From positions 372,001 through 436,000 of the forward strand of contig NZ_VLKG01000001.1 of the NCBI RefSeq assembly GCF_007830255.1: DNA of 64,000 bases, in the 5' to 3' direction. How positions within the stretch are numbered: the stretch's first letter is position 1; each line of letters starts with the position of its first letter. The DNA is from Azomonas agilis (GTDB taxonomy: Bacteria; Pseudomonadota; Gammaproteobacteria; Pseudomonadales; Pseudomonadaceae). The translations under genes and the position numbers were made by a program. The notes beneath the pieces are model-generated. The model worked only from the letters and a program-made list of their open reading frames with translations. It ran no database searches and was not told the DNA's origin. Positions 45,567-55,333 of this stretch are shown piece by piece.

Positions 45567-46418
45567 TCAGTCTGTCTGCATGAACCCCACACAAGGCCAA
45601 TACAGATGTTGCGGCAAAAGCTGGGTTTCTCCACACATCAAGAGCGCAAAATGCATGCAACTCTCTAACTCACGGGTATTTCCCGGCCAAGGATAGTTTA
45701 ACAACTGCTGGTTCGTGGCTTCAGTTAAACGCGGGGGCTGTATATTGAGACGCTGGCTGTAATAATTCAGAAAATACTCCGCCAAAGGCAAAATGTCGGC
45801 GGGACGCTCACGCAATGCCGGCAGTCGCAAGTAACTGGGCTGTAAGCGCTCAAACAGATCTCGATTGAAACGCCCGGCTTGCACGGCACGTTGTAAATCA
45901 AAGCTGGTGGATACAATGAGACGCACCGCCACTGGGGTAGCTTGAGCAGCACCCACGCGCCAAACCACACCCTGTTCTAATACCTCAAACAATCGTTGCT
46001 GCAAACTCAGCGATAAATCGCCGATTTCGTCCAGATACAGGGTTCCTCCTTGGGCGGAACCTAGCCATCCCGCCCGACTGCTCAAACCGGCGGAAATACT
46101 CGCGATGTGCCCAAACAACTCAGCCTCACCCTGAGTAGGGCTAAGGCTGCCGGTATTTACCGCTACGAATAACCCCGAACGCTCACTCTGCCGATGGATA
46201 AAGCGGGCCAGTAATTCTTTACCCGTGCCCTGCTCACCCTCAATCAATACCGGCTTTGTGTGGGTACTCAGTTGCTCAAGCTGCTGTTTGAGCTGCACAG
46301 ATTTAGGATCGACAAACACCAAGGCTCCAGCTCGAATGCTAGAGGGCGTGCGCTCCGTATCTGCAAAGGCCAACAAAGCCGGAGATTCTGGACGCTGAAA
46401 CACGACAAACGACTCCAT
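45567..46418 (-). CDS. Truncated sigma-54 enhancer-binding-like AAA+ protein
   Basis: About 283 residues. An NtrC-type AAA+ module: Walker A EGEQGTGKELLARFIHRQSE, Walker B GGTLYLDEIGDLSLSLQQRL, arginine-finger region FNRDLFERLQ, sensor II YPWPGNTRELES. There is no N-terminal receiver or GAF domain and no C-terminal Fis-type DNA-binding helix. The GAFTGA loop that contacts sigma-54 is replaced (FGHIASISAGLSSRAG). It probably cannot activate sigma-54 by itself. Lies in an operon with a hydrolase and Sbp, so a link to sulfur starvation (SfnR-like in position) is inferred. GTG 46436 is an alternative start. Confidence 0.8.
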   Translation of the reverse strand: MESFVVFQRPESPALLAFADTERTPSSIRAGALVFVDPKSVQLKQQLEQLSTHTKPVLIEGEQGTGKELLARFIHRQSERSGLFVAVNTGSLSPTQGEAELFGHIASISAGLSSRAGWLGSAQGGTLYLDEIGDLSLSLQQRLFEVLEQGVVWRVGAAQATPVAVRLIVSTSFDLQRAVQAGRFNRDLFERLQPSYLRLPALRERPADILPLAEYFLNYYSQRLNIQPPRLTEATNQQLLNYPWPGNTRELESCMHFALLMCGETQLLPQHLYWPCVGFMQTD

Positions 46419-46457
46419 TCCCCCAGAGAACCCCACTTCATAAGGTGGGCCTTAGGT

Positions 46458-47039
46458 TTAAGCACAACGACGGGCTTGCTGCTCAATCAAATTCTGCAAA
46501 CGGTACAGATAGGCAAAGCCTTGTTCCCAGCGGTAATGCCCCGACTTAATATTGATGTGTCCAACCCCCACCAAAATAGCCGCTTCACTCCCCCAGTCAC
46601 GAGCTAGCTCTAAAGCGCGCAATGGCGTGGCCGCTGGGTCATTATCCGACCCCACCAGCAGACTGGGAAAAGGCAGAGGTTGCCGAGGAATGGGGGCAAA
46701 GTTAACCAAAGCCTCGGGGCAATCTGCGCGCTCTACATCCGCAGGAGCAACCAGTAAGGCACCTCGAATTCGTCTTACAAGGGATGCCGGAGCCTGAGCC
46801 GCCCAATGGGTCAAGGTAATGCAACCCAGACTGTGGGCCACAATGACTGTGGGCCTGTCTTCAGAGGCGATGCTCTGTTCTAAACAATCCACCCAATCCT
46901 GCCGTTGGGGATAATCCCAATCTAGCTGCTCAACACGACAAGCGTTGGGTAAACAGCGCTGCCAATGGCTTTGCCAGTGATCGGCAGGCGAACCCTGCCA
47001 GCCGGGGAGTATCAGATAGCGAATCGCTTGACCGGACAT
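46458..47039 (-). CDS. RBBP9/YdeN-type alpha/beta hydrolase
   Basis: 193 residues. Serine hydrolase fold: YLILPGWQGSPADHWQSHWQ, nucleophile elbow VAHSLGC, ADVERAD, LLVGSDNDPAA and terminal GVGHINIKSGHYRW supplying the catalytic Asp and His. Substrate unknown. First gene of the leftward operon hydrolase - AAA+ protein - sbp, divergent from oscA. Confidence 0.9.
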   Translation of the reverse strand: MSGQAIRYLILPGWQGSPADHWQSHWQRCLPNACRVEQLDWDYPQRQDWVDCLEQSIASEDRPTVIVAHSLGCITLTHWAAQAPASLVRRIRGALLVAPADVERADCPEALVNFAPIPRQPLPFPSLLVGSDNDPAATPLRALELARDWGSEAAILVGVGHINIKSGHYRWEQGFAYLYRLQNLIEQQARRCA

Positions 47040-47262
47040 GACAGCAATCCTCGTAGATGGCCGTGGATGAAGTGAGTCTTAGTGTATGCCAACCAGCTTA
47101 TCTCGTTAAGAAATAAAAACTTATTTACTTATAAAAAATATATCTAATATATTCAAAAAAAGAATTACAAAATAAATAAATAATATTTTTTAGAATAACA
47201 AAAAGCCTTTATGATCTCCATCAGCCACCAAAGCTTGGATCAGTCACCCAAGGAGCCGCTTT
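47040..47262. promoter_or_regulatory. AT-rich divergent sulfur-starvation control region
   Basis: Very A/T-rich between 47105 and 47215, with a TATGAT near 47211 that could be the -10 box for oscA and no good -35, as expected for an activator-dependent promoter. CysB sites are A/T-rich and loosely defined, so CysB control is plausible but not demonstrable by eye. Confidence 0.4.
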
Positions 47263-47454
47263 ATGACCACCCCTATTCGTAGTCTGGAATCAAATCACGA
47301 ACCAAGCTCTATCCTGCGCGAAATCCAAACCGCTCTACGAGACCTTCGTTTTGGGGCGGTGGAAATCACGGTACATAACGGCCAAGTGGTGCAGATTGAG
47401 CGTAAAGAAAAATTCCGTCTGCAAGCTCAAAGCGGCGCAGGCAAAACGACCTAA
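47263..47454 (+). CDS. oscA: OscA, sulfur-starvation small protein (DUF2292)
   Basis: 63 residues. The core ILREIQTALRDLRFGAVEIT followed by VHNGQVVQIERKEKFRL is the DUF2292/YezD fold, and the position just before sbp-cysTWA is that of oscA in Pseudomonas, where it is needed under sulfur limitation caused by chromate. AAGGAG precedes the ATG. Molecular function unknown. Confidence 0.9.
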   Translation: MTTPIRSLESNHEPSSILREIQTALRDLRFGAVEITVHNGQVVQIERKEKFRLQAQSGAGKTT

Positions 47455-47496
47455 GTATCTAAAAATCTTTTATAAATAGAATAGATAGGAGTTTGT

Positions 47497-48504
47497 ATGT
47501 CCCTTCGCCGCTTCACTTTGGCTGCCTTAACCAGCGCCTTAATGGTTGGATCACTCCCTGCCAGCGCAGCCACTGAGCTGCTGAATGTGTCCTACGACCC
47601 CACCCGCGAGCTCTATGTTGAGTACAACCAAGCCTTTAACCGTTATTGGCAGTCTAAAGGCCATGAAGCGGTTAAAGTTCAACAATCCCACGGTGGCTCC
47701 GGTAAACAAGCGCGCTCCGTGATCGACGGGCTACGAGCTGATGTGGTGACATTAGCCCTAGCCAGCGACATTGATGCCCTGTATCAAAACGGTAAGCTGA
47801 TCCCAGAAAATTGGCAAAGCCGCCTACCGAACGCCAGTACTCCCTACACCTCTACCATTGTATTTCTAGTACGCAAAGGCAACCCCAAAGGCATTAAAGA
47901 CTGGGACGATTTGGTTAAGCCAGGCGTAGAAGTCATTACGCCTAATCCTAAAACCTCAGGCGGAGCACGCTGGAACTTCCTCGGTGCGTGGGCCTATGCC
48001 CAGAAAAAATTTGCCAACGATGAGGCCAAAACCCGAGCCTTCGTAACCCAACTGTATAAGCAAGTTCCGGTGTTAGATACCGGCGCTCGGGGTTCAACCA
48101 TTACCTTCGTCAATAACAAGATTGGCGATGTACTCTTGGCGTGGGAGAACGAAGCCTTCTTAGCTCTGAAAGAAGAAGGCGGTGATAACCTACAAATTGT
48201 AGTGCCTTCCTTATCCATTCTGGCTGAACCGCCGGTCACTGTGGTCGATAAGAACGTAGACCGCAAAGGTACCCGCGAACTGGCCGAAGCCTACCTGAAT
48301 TATTTGTACAGTGAAGAAGGACAGCGTATCGCTGCCAAAAATTTCTACCGCCCCCGCAACGCTAAGGTGGCAGCCGAATTTGCTAAACAATTCCCCACCT
48401 TAGAGCTTGTGACTATTGACGGAGCCTTTGGCGGCTGGAAAAGTGCCCAACCCAAATTCTTTGGTGATGGTGGAATTTTCGACCAGATCTATCGGGCCAA
48501 GTAA
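47497..48504 (+). CDS. sbp: Sulfate-binding protein of the cysTWA transporter
   Basis: 335 residues with a Sec signal ([20 protein letters not shown], cleavage after ASA). Periplasmic sulfate capture: [92 protein letters not shown]. Follows oscA by 42 bases and precedes cysT, cysW, cysA. Paralogue of the gene at 44534. Confidence 0.97.
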   Translation: MSLRRFTLAALTSALMVGSLPASAATELLNVSYDPTRELYVEYNQAFNRYWQSKGHEAVKVQQSHGGSGKQARSVIDGLRADVVTLALASDIDALYQNGKLIPENWQSRLPNASTPYTSTIVFLVRKGNPKGIKDWDDLVKPGVEVITPNPKTSGGARWNFLGAWAYAQKKFANDEAKTRAFVTQLYKQVPVLDTGARGSTITFVNNKIGDVLLAWENEAFLALKEEGGDNLQIVVPSLSILAEPPVTVVDKNVDRKGTRELAEAYLNYLYSEEGQRIAAKNFYRPRNAKVAAEFAKQFPTLELVTIDGAFGGWKSAQPKFFGDGGIFDQIYRAK

Positions 48505-48586
48505 AGAGGCAGCGACTTGCCCACTGCCAGCACCAGCGGCAAGCGGGCTTGTCGCTTACCCCTAACGCCTACTTTGGAATATTGCT

Positions 48587-49405
48587 ATGTCTCGCCGCAC
48601 TTCCCCCGTCATACCCGGCTTCGGGCTGACGCTGGGCTACACGCTGCTCTATCTGAGCCTCTTGGTACTGATTCCTCTGGGGGCTATGTTTCTCAAAACC
48701 ACCGCCCTCTCTTGGAGCGAGTTTATTGCGGTCATTACCGATACCCGCGTCCTAGCAGCACTGCAACTAAGCTTTGGTACAGCCTTAGCCGCCGCCTTAA
48801 TTAATGGTGTCGTCGGTACCCTCTTAGCTTGGGTGCTGGTGCGCTACACCTTTCCGGGGCGCAAGATTATGGAAGCCATGATTGACCTACCCTTTGCACT
48901 GCCCACTGCCGTTGCAGGGATTGCCTTGACTGCACTCTACGCGCCCAGCGGACTCATCGGACAATGGGCTACCGATCTTGGGTTTAAAATCGCTTACACC
49001 CCTTTGGGGATCAGTCTGGCTTTAACCTTTGTAACCCTGCCCTTTGTAGTACGCACCCTACAACCCGTATTGGCCGATATTCCCCGCGAAGTGGAAGAGG
49101 CTGCCGCCTGCTTAGGAGCTAATCCTTGGCAAAGCTTCCGTTATGTACTGCTGCCAGCCCTATTACCGGCTTGGTTGACCGGCTTTGCGCTGGCGTTTGC
49201 GCGGGGCGTGGGTGAATATGGCTCGGTAATTTTCATCGCCGGCAACATGCCGATGAAAACGGAAATTCTACCCCTGCTGATTATGGTGAAGCTGGATCAG
49301 TACGATTACACGGGCGCTACCGCCATTGGTGTACTGATGCTGGTGGTGTCTTTTATCTTACTGCTGCTGATTAACCTTCTACAGCGTCGCATCGCTACCC
49401 CCTAG
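48587..49405 (+). CDS. cysT: Sulfate ABC transporter permease CysT
   Basis: 272 residues, six membrane segments. CysT (CysU) forms the channel with CysW. The EAA coupling loop reads [20 protein letters not shown], and [20 protein letters not shown] is typical of the family. Lies 82 bases after sbp. Confidence 0.97.
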   Translation: MSRRTSPVIPGFGLTLGYTLLYLSLLVLIPLGAMFLKTTALSWSEFIAVITDTRVLAALQLSFGTALAAALINGVVGTLLAWVLVRYTFPGRKIMEAMIDLPFALPTAVAGIALTALYAPSGLIGQWATDLGFKIAYTPLGISLALTFVTLPFVVRTLQPVLADIPREVEEAAACLGANPWQSFRYVLLPALLPAWLTGFALAFARGVGEYGSVIFIAGNMPMKTEILPLLIMVKLDQYDYTGATAIGVLMLVVSFILLLLINLLQRRIATP

Positions 49406-49415
49406 GGAGGCCTTT

Positions 49416-50288
49416 ATGTCGTCATCCTTAAGCAGTTCGGCCCCCTTTAGCCTTAGTAAGAGCCAAGGTCGTCCCCTAGGGCAACGCTTGCTGATTTTAA
49501 GTGCTTGGTTGGCCTTCGGCCTGTTGTTGCTATTGCCTTTATATGTCGTGCTGAGTGAAGCGCTCAAGCTGGGTTTTGGCACTTTTTTCAGCGCCATGCT
49601 GGAGCCCGATGCCCTAGCCGCCATGCAACTCACTTTGATTGCTGTGGGGATCTCGGTTCCCCTGAACCTAGTGTTTGGGGTTGCAGCGGCTTGGTGCGTC
49701 AGTAAATACGAGTTTCGAGGTAAGAGCCTACTGATTACTCTAATTGACCTGCCATTCTCCGTATCCCCTGTTATCGCCGGTTTAATCTATGTGCTGATGT
49801 TTGGCGCTCAAGGCTGGTTTGGGCCTTGGTTGTTGGATCGTGATCTGCAAATCATCTTTGCCGTGCCGGGTATTGTGCTGGCCACCCTATTCGTTACCGT
49901 TCCCTTTGTAGCCCGCGAGCTGATTCCCTTGATGCAAGAGCAAGGCACTCAAGAAGAAGAAGCCGCTCGTTTACTGGGAGCTAGCGGCTGGCAAATGTTC
50001 TGGCACGTTACCCTACCCAACATCAAATGGGGTTTGATTTACGGGGTGGTGCTCTGTACCGCACGGGCAATGGGCGAGTTTGGTGCTGTGTCCGTAGTAT
50101 CCGGCCATATTCGTGGCTTGACCAATACCCTACCTCTGCATGTAGAAATTCTCTATAACGAATATAACCACGTCGCTGCCTTCAGCGTTGCCAGCCTACT
50201 GCTGGTCATGGCGCTGTTTATCTTGCTGCTCAAGCAGTGGAGCGAATCTCGAATCAACCGCCAACGCCACAACAGCGCGGAGGAGTAA
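49416..50288 (+). CDS. cysW: Sulfate ABC transporter permease CysW
   Basis: 290 residues, six membrane segments, second half of the sulfate channel. EAA loop [20 protein letters not shown], then [20 protein letters not shown] and [15 protein letters not shown], as in CysW. GGGAGG seven bases before the ATG; starts 10 bases after cysT. Confidence 0.97.
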   Translation: MSSSLSSSAPFSLSKSQGRPLGQRLLILSAWLAFGLLLLLPLYVVLSEALKLGFGTFFSAMLEPDALAAMQLTLIAVGISVPLNLVFGVAAAWCVSKYEFRGKSLLITLIDLPFSVSPVIAGLIYVLMFGAQGWFGPWLLDRDLQIIFAVPGIVLATLFVTVPFVARELIPLMQEQGTQEEEAARLLGASGWQMFWHVTLPNIKWGLIYGVVLCTARAMGEFGAVSVVSGHIRGLTNTLPLHVEILYNEYNHVAAFSVASLLLVMALFILLLKQWSESRINRQRHNSAEE

Positions 50289-50291
50289 GCC

Positions 50292-51269
50292 ATGAGCATC
50301 GAAGTTTCTCAGGTCAACAAACACTTTGGCAGCTTTCAGGCCCTTAAAAACATCGACCTTAAGATTCAAAGTGGTGAGCTAGTGGCCCTTCTTGGCCCTT
50401 CCGGTTGTGGCAAAACCACCTTATTGCGCATTATCGCTGGACTGGAAACCCCAGACACCGGCTCAATCTTATTTCACGGCGAAGACGTTTCCAGCCGCGA
50501 AGTGCGCGAGCGTAACGTAGGCTTTGTATTCCAACATTACGCCTTATTTCGGCACATGAGCGTGTTTGATAATGTCGCCTTCGGCCTGCGTATGAAGCCA
50601 AAAAGCCAGCGGCCTAGCGAAAAAGTCATCGCCGACAAAGTGCATGAGCTGCTGAATCTCGTGCAGTTGGATTGGCTGGCCGACCGTTACCCAGAACAGC
50701 TTTCCGGTGGCCAGCGCCAGCGGATCGCTCTTGCCCGCGCCTTGGCCGTAGAACCTAAAGTCCTGCTGCTGGATGAGCCTTTTGGAGCCTTAGATGCCAA
50801 GGTACGCAAAGAGCTACGCCGTTGGTTAGCGCGCCTGCATGAGGAAGTACACCTAACCTCAGTGTTTGTAACCCACGATCAAGAAGAAGCTATGGAGGTC
50901 GCTGACCGCATCGTAGTGATGAACAAAGGTGTGGTAGAACAAATTGGCTCACCCGGCGAAGTGTATGAAAATCCCGCCAGCGACTTCGTGTATCACTTCT
51001 TAGGGGACTCCAACCACTTGAAGCAAGGCGATGAGCACATTCTGTTCCGTCCCCATGAGGTGGCTTTAGCGCGTCAAGCCGAAAATGATTTTCGTCCGGC
51101 AGAGGTACGGGATATTCGTCCGCTGGGTGCAGTGACCCGCATTACGCTCAAGTTAGACTCCCAAGACGAGTTTATTGAGGCGGAAGTGATTAAAGATCAT
51201 GCCAGCCTCAAAGGGCTCAGCCGAGGACAGATTTTGTACTTCAAGCCTAAAGCCAATACTCCAGCTTAA
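50292..51269 (+). CDS. cysA: Sulfate ABC transporter ATPase CysA
   Basis: 325 residues. Walker [10 protein letters not shown], signature [16 protein letters not shown], Walker [12 protein letters not shown], switch His in [12 protein letters not shown], and a C-terminal regulatory domain beginning near [11 protein letters not shown]. Energises CysTW. Starts three bases after cysW; last gene of the operon. Confidence 0.97.
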   Translation: MSIEVSQVNKHFGSFQALKNIDLKIQSGELVALLGPSGCGKTTLLRIIAGLETPDTGSILFHGEDVSSREVRERNVGFVFQHYALFRHMSVFDNVAFGLRMKPKSQRPSEKVIADKVHELLNLVQLDWLADRYPEQLSGGQRQRIALARALAVEPKVLLLDEPFGALDAKVRKELRRWLARLHEEVHLTSVFVTHDQEEAMEVADRIVVMNKGVVEQIGSPGEVYENPASDFVYHFLGDSNHLKQGDEHILFRPHEVALARQAENDFRPAEVRDIRPLGAVTRITLKLDSQDEFIEAEVIKDHASLKGLSRGQILYFKPKANTPA

Positions 51270-51290
51270 TCTCACTCCCCTCTCCACGCG

Positions 51291-51314
51291 GCACTCCAAG
51301 GTTTTTCGGAGTGC
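51291..51314 (+). terminator. Weak stem-loop after cysA
   Basis: GCACTCC / GGAGTGC with a ten-base loop containing TTTTT. Only TATT follows. Probable end of oscA-sbp-cysTWA. Confidence 0.55.
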
Positions 51315-51513
51315 TATTGGGCACTAGGTTTACAGACTAAGCGCACCTCCGCTTTCTTCTTTAGGAGTGTTCACTGAGGATCTAAACTCATCAATACAGG
51401 TGTTACAGCAATCTCTGGAATTGGAATCTGTAGCTATTTTCTGCTCAAAGGACAGCACATCGCTGTATAACGCTGAATTCGTACCCTGTTACCCCAAGGG
51501 TTAGGAGGACAGC

Positions 51514-52584
51514 ATGCCCTTTAATGATCATTATCTATCGCGTCACGTCCAAATCAGTGGCTCTCGCTTAGCGCAAACTCTTGATGAGCTGCTGCACCAA
51601 GCCCTACCAGAAGGTAACCCTAATAGTGCCTTGTATCGAGATATGCTGATGACCATCATCCGCATGGCACAAACCGATCATAGCCGCTGGGATGCCAAAA
51701 TTTTGCTGCAAACCATTCACGAAATGGAGCGCGCCTTCCACCACTTAGATCGCTTCAAACGACGGCGTAAAGTCACCGTTTTTGGCTCATCCCGCGCACC
51801 TAAAGATCACCCTCTATATGCCCAAGCTAAAGCGTTAGGAGCCGCCCTTGCCCATCAAGATTTAATGGTTATGACAGGCGCAGGAAAAGGAATTATGGAA
51901 GCCGCCCATGAGGGTGCAGGATTGGAGTACAGTTTAGGGCTGAACATCATCTTGCCCTATGAACAGCAAGCAAACCCTATTGTGGCAGGAACCGATAACC
52001 TGCTGACCTTTCACTTCTTCTTTATCCGCAAACTATTTTTTGTGAAAGAGGCCGATGCCTTGGTGCTCTGTCCCGGTGGGTTTGGAACCCTAGACGAAGC
52101 CCTAGAGGTTCTAACTTTAGTACAAACGGGTAAGAGCCCCATTGTGCCTATTATTTTATTAGATGAACCTGGTGGATGTTATTGGACGGATTTACTGCGC
52201 TTTATGGAGCAGCACATGAAGGATCAGCAGTACATATCCTCCAGTGACTTACACCTGATGCGCCAAGCCCACAGCGTGGAAGAAGTCGTGTCGGATATCA
52301 CCAGTTTCTACACCAACTTCCACTCCAGCCGCTGGTTAGACGAGCGTTTTGTAATCCGGCTACAACATAAACTGTCTGAAGCCACACTGGAGTATTTAAA
52401 CCACGAGTATCGGGATTTGTGCCACCACGGAGCCTTTGAGCAGACTCCCTGTTGTCCTATGGAGCTTGATGATGAACCTGAACTGCAACACCTCACCCGC
52501 CTAAGCTTTGCCTTTAATGGTAGACACCACGGACGGCTACGCGCATTAATTGACTGTATCAATCACCCAGAACACTGGGCCTAA
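51514..52584 (+). CDS. LOG-family Rossmann protein, long form
   Basis: 356 residues. The central domain has the LOG nucleotide 5'-monophosphate phosphoribohydrolase signature: VTVFGSSRAPKDHPLYAQAK, VMTGAGKGIMEAAHEGA, and PGGFGTLDEALEVLTLVQTG. N-terminal (about 85 residues) and C-terminal (about 110 residues) helical extensions make it longer than the plant-type LOG enzymes. Likely releases bases from nucleotides or acts on a modified nucleotide; the substrate is unknown. AGGAGG precedes the ATG. Confidence 0.88.
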   Translation: MPFNDHYLSRHVQISGSRLAQTLDELLHQALPEGNPNSALYRDMLMTIIRMAQTDHSRWDAKILLQTIHEMERAFHHLDRFKRRRKVTVFGSSRAPKDHPLYAQAKALGAALAHQDLMVMTGAGKGIMEAAHEGAGLEYSLGLNIILPYEQQANPIVAGTDNLLTFHFFFIRKLFFVKEADALVLCPGGFGTLDEALEVLTLVQTGKSPIVPIILLDEPGGCYWTDLLRFMEQHMKDQQYISSSDLHLMRQAHSVEEVVSDITSFYTNFHSSRWLDERFVIRLQHKLSEATLEYLNHEYRDLCHHGAFEQTPCCPMELDDEPELQHLTRLSFAFNGRHHGRLRALIDCINHPEHWA

Positions 52585-52627
52585 TCCATCAAGGGCTTTG
52601 GGTAAAAACTCAAGGCCCGTCCTCGTT

Positions 52628-53107
52628 TCAGCGCTGACTGGAATGCCACAAGCGCAATACTTCGGAAACTGCAAAGCCTCGATAGGTCAAAAACCGCATC
52701 TGACGAGCCCGCTCAGAGTCTGTGGCGGGTAACTGACCCGAAAATTTGGCTTGCCACACCTGCTGCAAGAGCTCAAACCAATCACAAGCAGCGTTCTTTA
52801 ACGCCTGCTCCACTTCAGACTTTGGAATACCCTGTTGCAGCAACTCTTCGCGGATACGCATAGGCCCATAACCGGCTTGAGCCCGCTTGCGTAGCTGAAT
52901 TTCGACGTACCGCGCATCACTTAACCAACCCTGAGCCGCCAACTGATCCAGCACAGCCTCAATGGACGACCCCTCAAAACCCCGCCGGGCCAGCTTACGC
53001 TTTAGCTCTGTACGGCTATGTTCACGGCGCGCCAACAGACTCAAGGCTAGGCCTTGAATCTGCGGTTTTGCATCCTCAGTATCAGTAATCGACTGATCCG
53101 TCAGCAT
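52628..53107 (-). CDS. recX: Regulatory protein RecX
   Basis: 159 residues, helical three-repeat RecX fold: [76 protein letters not shown]. Inhibits and modulates RecA filaments. Begins inside the last 26 bases of recA, so probably co-transcribed and translationally coupled. Confidence 0.95.
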   Translation of the reverse strand: MLTDQSITDTEDAKPQIQGLALSLLARREHSRTELKRKLARRGFEGSSIEAVLDQLAAQGWLSDARYVEIQLRKRAQAGYGPMRIREELLQQGIPKSEVEQALKNAACDWFELLQQVWQAKFSGQLPATDSERARQMRFLTYRGFAVSEVLRLWHSSQR

Positions 53108-54137
53108 CGGCTAAGTCTTCGTCAGTCTGTATGCTGGCTTTAGTAGCCCCTACCGCCATCAGTTGTTGACGAATTTGCTGCTCAATACCTTGAGCGACCT
53201 CTGGATTCTCCTCCAAATAGCGCGCTGCATTGGCTTTACCCTGACCAATTTTAGTGCCCTGATAGCTGTACCAAGCTCCAGCTTTCTCAATCAGGTTTTG
53301 CTGTACGCCTAAATCAATAATCTCGCCATTGCGGTAAATGCCTTTGCCGTACAAAATTTGGAACTCGGCTTGCCGGAATGGGGGCGCGACTTTATTTTTA
53401 ACCACTTTGATTCGAGTTTCGCTGCCTACAATTTCTTCGCCCTCTTTCACCGCGCCCGTGCGGCGAATATCCAAGCGTACTGAGGCGTAGAACTTAAGCG
53501 CATTACCGCCGGTAGTGGTTTCTGGATTGCCGAACATCACACCAATCTTCATCCGAATTTGGTTGATGAAGATTACCAAGCAGTTGGCATTCTTAATGTT
53601 ACCAGTGATCTTACGCAGCGCTTGGGACATCAAACGCGCTTGTAAGCCCACATGGGTATCCCCCATTTCACCTTCAATTTCGGCTTTGGGCACTAGAGCT
53701 GCTACGGAGTCAACAATGATCACGTCCACTGCATTAGAGCGCACCAACATATCGGTAATCTCTAAGGCTTGCTCACCTGTATCGGGCTGAGATACCAGCA
53801 GATCGTCGACATTAACCCCTAACTTACCTGCATAGTCGGGATCTAAAGCGTGCTCAGCATCCACAAAGGCACAGGTAGCACCCTGTTTTTGGGCCTCGGC
53901 AATCACAGAAAGCGTCAGTGTGGTTTTACCTGATGACTCCGGCCCATAAATTTCAACGATACGCCCCTTGGGTAATCCACCGATACCCAGCGCAATATCT
54001 AAACCTAAGGAACCTGTTGAAATGGAAGGAATAGCTTGCCGCTCATGATCACCCATGCGCATCACCGCGCCCTTACCAAATTGGCGTTCAATTTGAGTTA
54101 AGGCTGCAGCCAAGGCACGCTTTTTGTTTTCGTCCAT
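53082..54137 (-). CDS. recA: Recombinase RecA
   Basis: 351 residues. Strand exchange and LexA co-protease. Walker [10 protein letters not shown] (65-73), [47 protein letters not shown], loop 2 region [20 protein letters not shown] and an acidic tail ([14 protein letters not shown]). An SOS box lies just upstream. Confidence 0.99.
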   Translation of the reverse strand: MDENKKRALAAALTQIERQFGKGAVMRMGDHERQAIPSISTGSLGLDIALGIGGLPKGRIVEIYGPESSGKTTLTLSVIAEAQKQGATCAFVDAEHALDPDYAGKLGVNVDDLLVSQPDTGEQALEITDMLVRSNAVDVIIVDSVAALVPKAEIEGEMGDTHVGLQARLMSQALRKITGNIKNANCLVIFINQIRMKIGVMFGNPETTTGGNALKFYASVRLDIRRTGAVKEGEEIVGSETRIKVVKNKVAPPFRQAEFQILYGKGIYRNGEIIDLGVQQNLIEKAGAWYSYQGTKIGQGKANAARYLEENPEVAQGIEQQIRQQLMAVGATKASIQTDEDLADADGSVDY

Positions 54138-54171
54138 TTAACATCCTCAAGAGCATGGGAGCTTAAAAGCA

Positions 54172-54187
54172 CTGTATATAAGTACAG
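54172..54187. promoter_or_regulatory. LexA (SOS) box of recA
   Basis: CTG-TATATAAGTA-CAG fits the LexA consensus CTG-N10-CAG with an A/T-rich centre. It lies 35-50 bases upstream of the recA ATG. Confidence 0.85.
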
Positions 54188-54234
54188 TATTAGAGCACAG
54201 TACAGGGTTGAAGGCGATGCTTGATTATAGTGGC

Positions 54235-54759
54235 TTAGACCATCTCGCCCAGAAATCGCTGACTGCCCGATGGGGGCAAAGCGTCGCATAAAGCAATGAT
54301 ACCCTCCAGAGCAGCCTCAACAGCCTGTTGACGCACCGCTTGGCGATCTCCTTCAAAACAGAAGAGGCGCACATAAGACTGGTCATCCAAAACCCAAGCA
54401 ATCCACACACTGCCCACGGGTAAATCCGGCAAAGCTCCGGTTGGGCCTGCGATTCCCGTAGTAGCCACGGCAAAGCGGGCCACTGCCCTATGCTGTATTC
54501 CCTGAGCCATAGCCACTGCAACGGCTGCACTCACTGCGCCCCGCTCTATTAATAACTGCGAAGATACTCCCAGTAGTTTTACCTTTTGGGCATTGGAATA
54601 GGTAATACAGGCCGCTTCAAACCACGCAGAACTTCCGGCTATACGTGTAATGGCCTCAGCAACTCCACCACCAGTACAGGATTCTGCCACGGCAATCTGG
54701 GCTTTAAGGGCAGTCAATCGATCACCCAATTGCTGGGCTAAGACGGTTACAGAATCCAT
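54235..54759 (-). CDS. pncC: Nicotinamide-nucleotide amidase (CinA C-terminal domain)
   Basis: 174 residues, single CinA C-terminal domain without the N-terminal molybdopterin-like domain. Deamidates NMN in the pyridine nucleotide cycle. Motifs: IAVAESCTGGGVAEAITRIA, ITYSNAQKVKLLGV, AVATTGIAGPTG and PVGSVWIAW. Usually lies upstream of recA in Pseudomonas-type genomes, as here. NMN handling links it loosely to NAD metabolism. Confidence 0.95.
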   Translation of the reverse strand: MDSVTVLAQQLGDRLTALKAQIAVAESCTGGGVAEAITRIAGSSAWFEAACITYSNAQKVKLLGVSSQLLIERGAVSAAVAVAMAQGIQHRAVARFAVATTGIAGPTGALPDLPVGSVWIAWVLDDQSYVRLFCFEGDRQAVRQQAVEAALEGIIALCDALPPSGSQRFLGEMV

Positions 54760-54781
54760 AAAATCCCTCCCCTAAAAACAG

Positions 54782-54813
54782 AAACCCTTGCCTCAATACT
54801 GAAGCAAGGGTTT
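54782..54813 (-). terminator. Terminator of the cyd operon
   Basis: AAACCCTTGC / GCAAGGGTTT with a 12-base loop; on the reverse strand it is followed by CTGTTTTT. It lies 27 bases past the ybgE stop. Confidence 0.8.
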
Positions 54814-54839
54814 GTAAACCAGCACAAGGCTAACTGAGG

Positions 54840-55136
54840 TTAGCTAGCTTGGGCCTGAACCAATACCACATAGCCCATTCCCATCAATAGCCAACCCAGT
54901 ATGGGATGAAATACCACGCGCCAAAATAGGCCACGGGGATCGAAGCCAACCCCATGAATAACACCTGCGGATATGCCAAGCATTACCAGCATCAATTGAC
55001 CATGACTGTACTTTCCTTCTGAATCCAACATCAATGCTGGATGGATCAAAAAAATCAGTGACAGAGGTGTTGCAAGCAATACCGAAAGCACACGACTCCA
55101 ACGGGTTTTCAGAAATTGGACATCGATCATATTCAT
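54840..55136 (-). CDS. ybgE: Cyd operon protein YbgE
   Basis: 98 residues, three hydrophobic segments (RVLSVLLATPLSLIFLIHPA; QLMLVMLGISAGVIHGVGFD; LGWLLMGMGYVVLVQAQA). YSHGQLMLVMLGISAGVIHG is characteristic of YbgE, an accessory of the bd oxidase operon with unknown role. The ribosome site GAGGAG is in the end of cydX. A second frame over the same bases (54844-55140) lacks family features. Confidence 0.9.
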   Translation of the reverse strand: MNMIDVQFLKTRWSRVLSVLLATPLSLIFLIHPALMLDSEGKYSHGQLMLVMLGISAGVIHGVGFDPRGLFWRVVFHPILGWLLMGMGYVVLVQAQAS

Positions 55137-55142
55137 CCAAAG

Positions 55143-55244
55143 TTACTCCTCGTCAAACAAACCGAGGGTTTCCATACGCAGCGCCAGGATGATACCGAAG
55201 CTGCAAGCCAGCAGAATGCCGAGAACCCAAGTGAAATACCACAT
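55143..55244 (-). CDS. cydX: CydX, small subunit of cytochrome bd oxidase
   Basis: 33 residues: MWYFTWVLGILLACSFGIIL, then ALRMETLGLFDEE. One membrane helix beginning MWYFxW and a short acidic tail, the CydX hallmark; it stabilises the hemes of CydAB. Located between cydB and ybgE as in E. coli. Confidence 0.96.
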   Translation of the reverse strand: MWYFTWVLGILLACSFGIILALRMETLGLFDEE

Positions 55245-55333
55245 ATTCTCTTCCTCTTTACCCACTAAAGGGCAATGGTTAAAGCCAACAGAGGCAGGGA
55301 TGCAAAGCCCTTACGCTTTGCATCCGCCACCGA

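Noticed and set aside
54844-55140. Alternative 98-codon frame overlapping ybgE
   Set aside because: The other frame is a clear YbgE with membrane segments and a ribosome site; this one is not.
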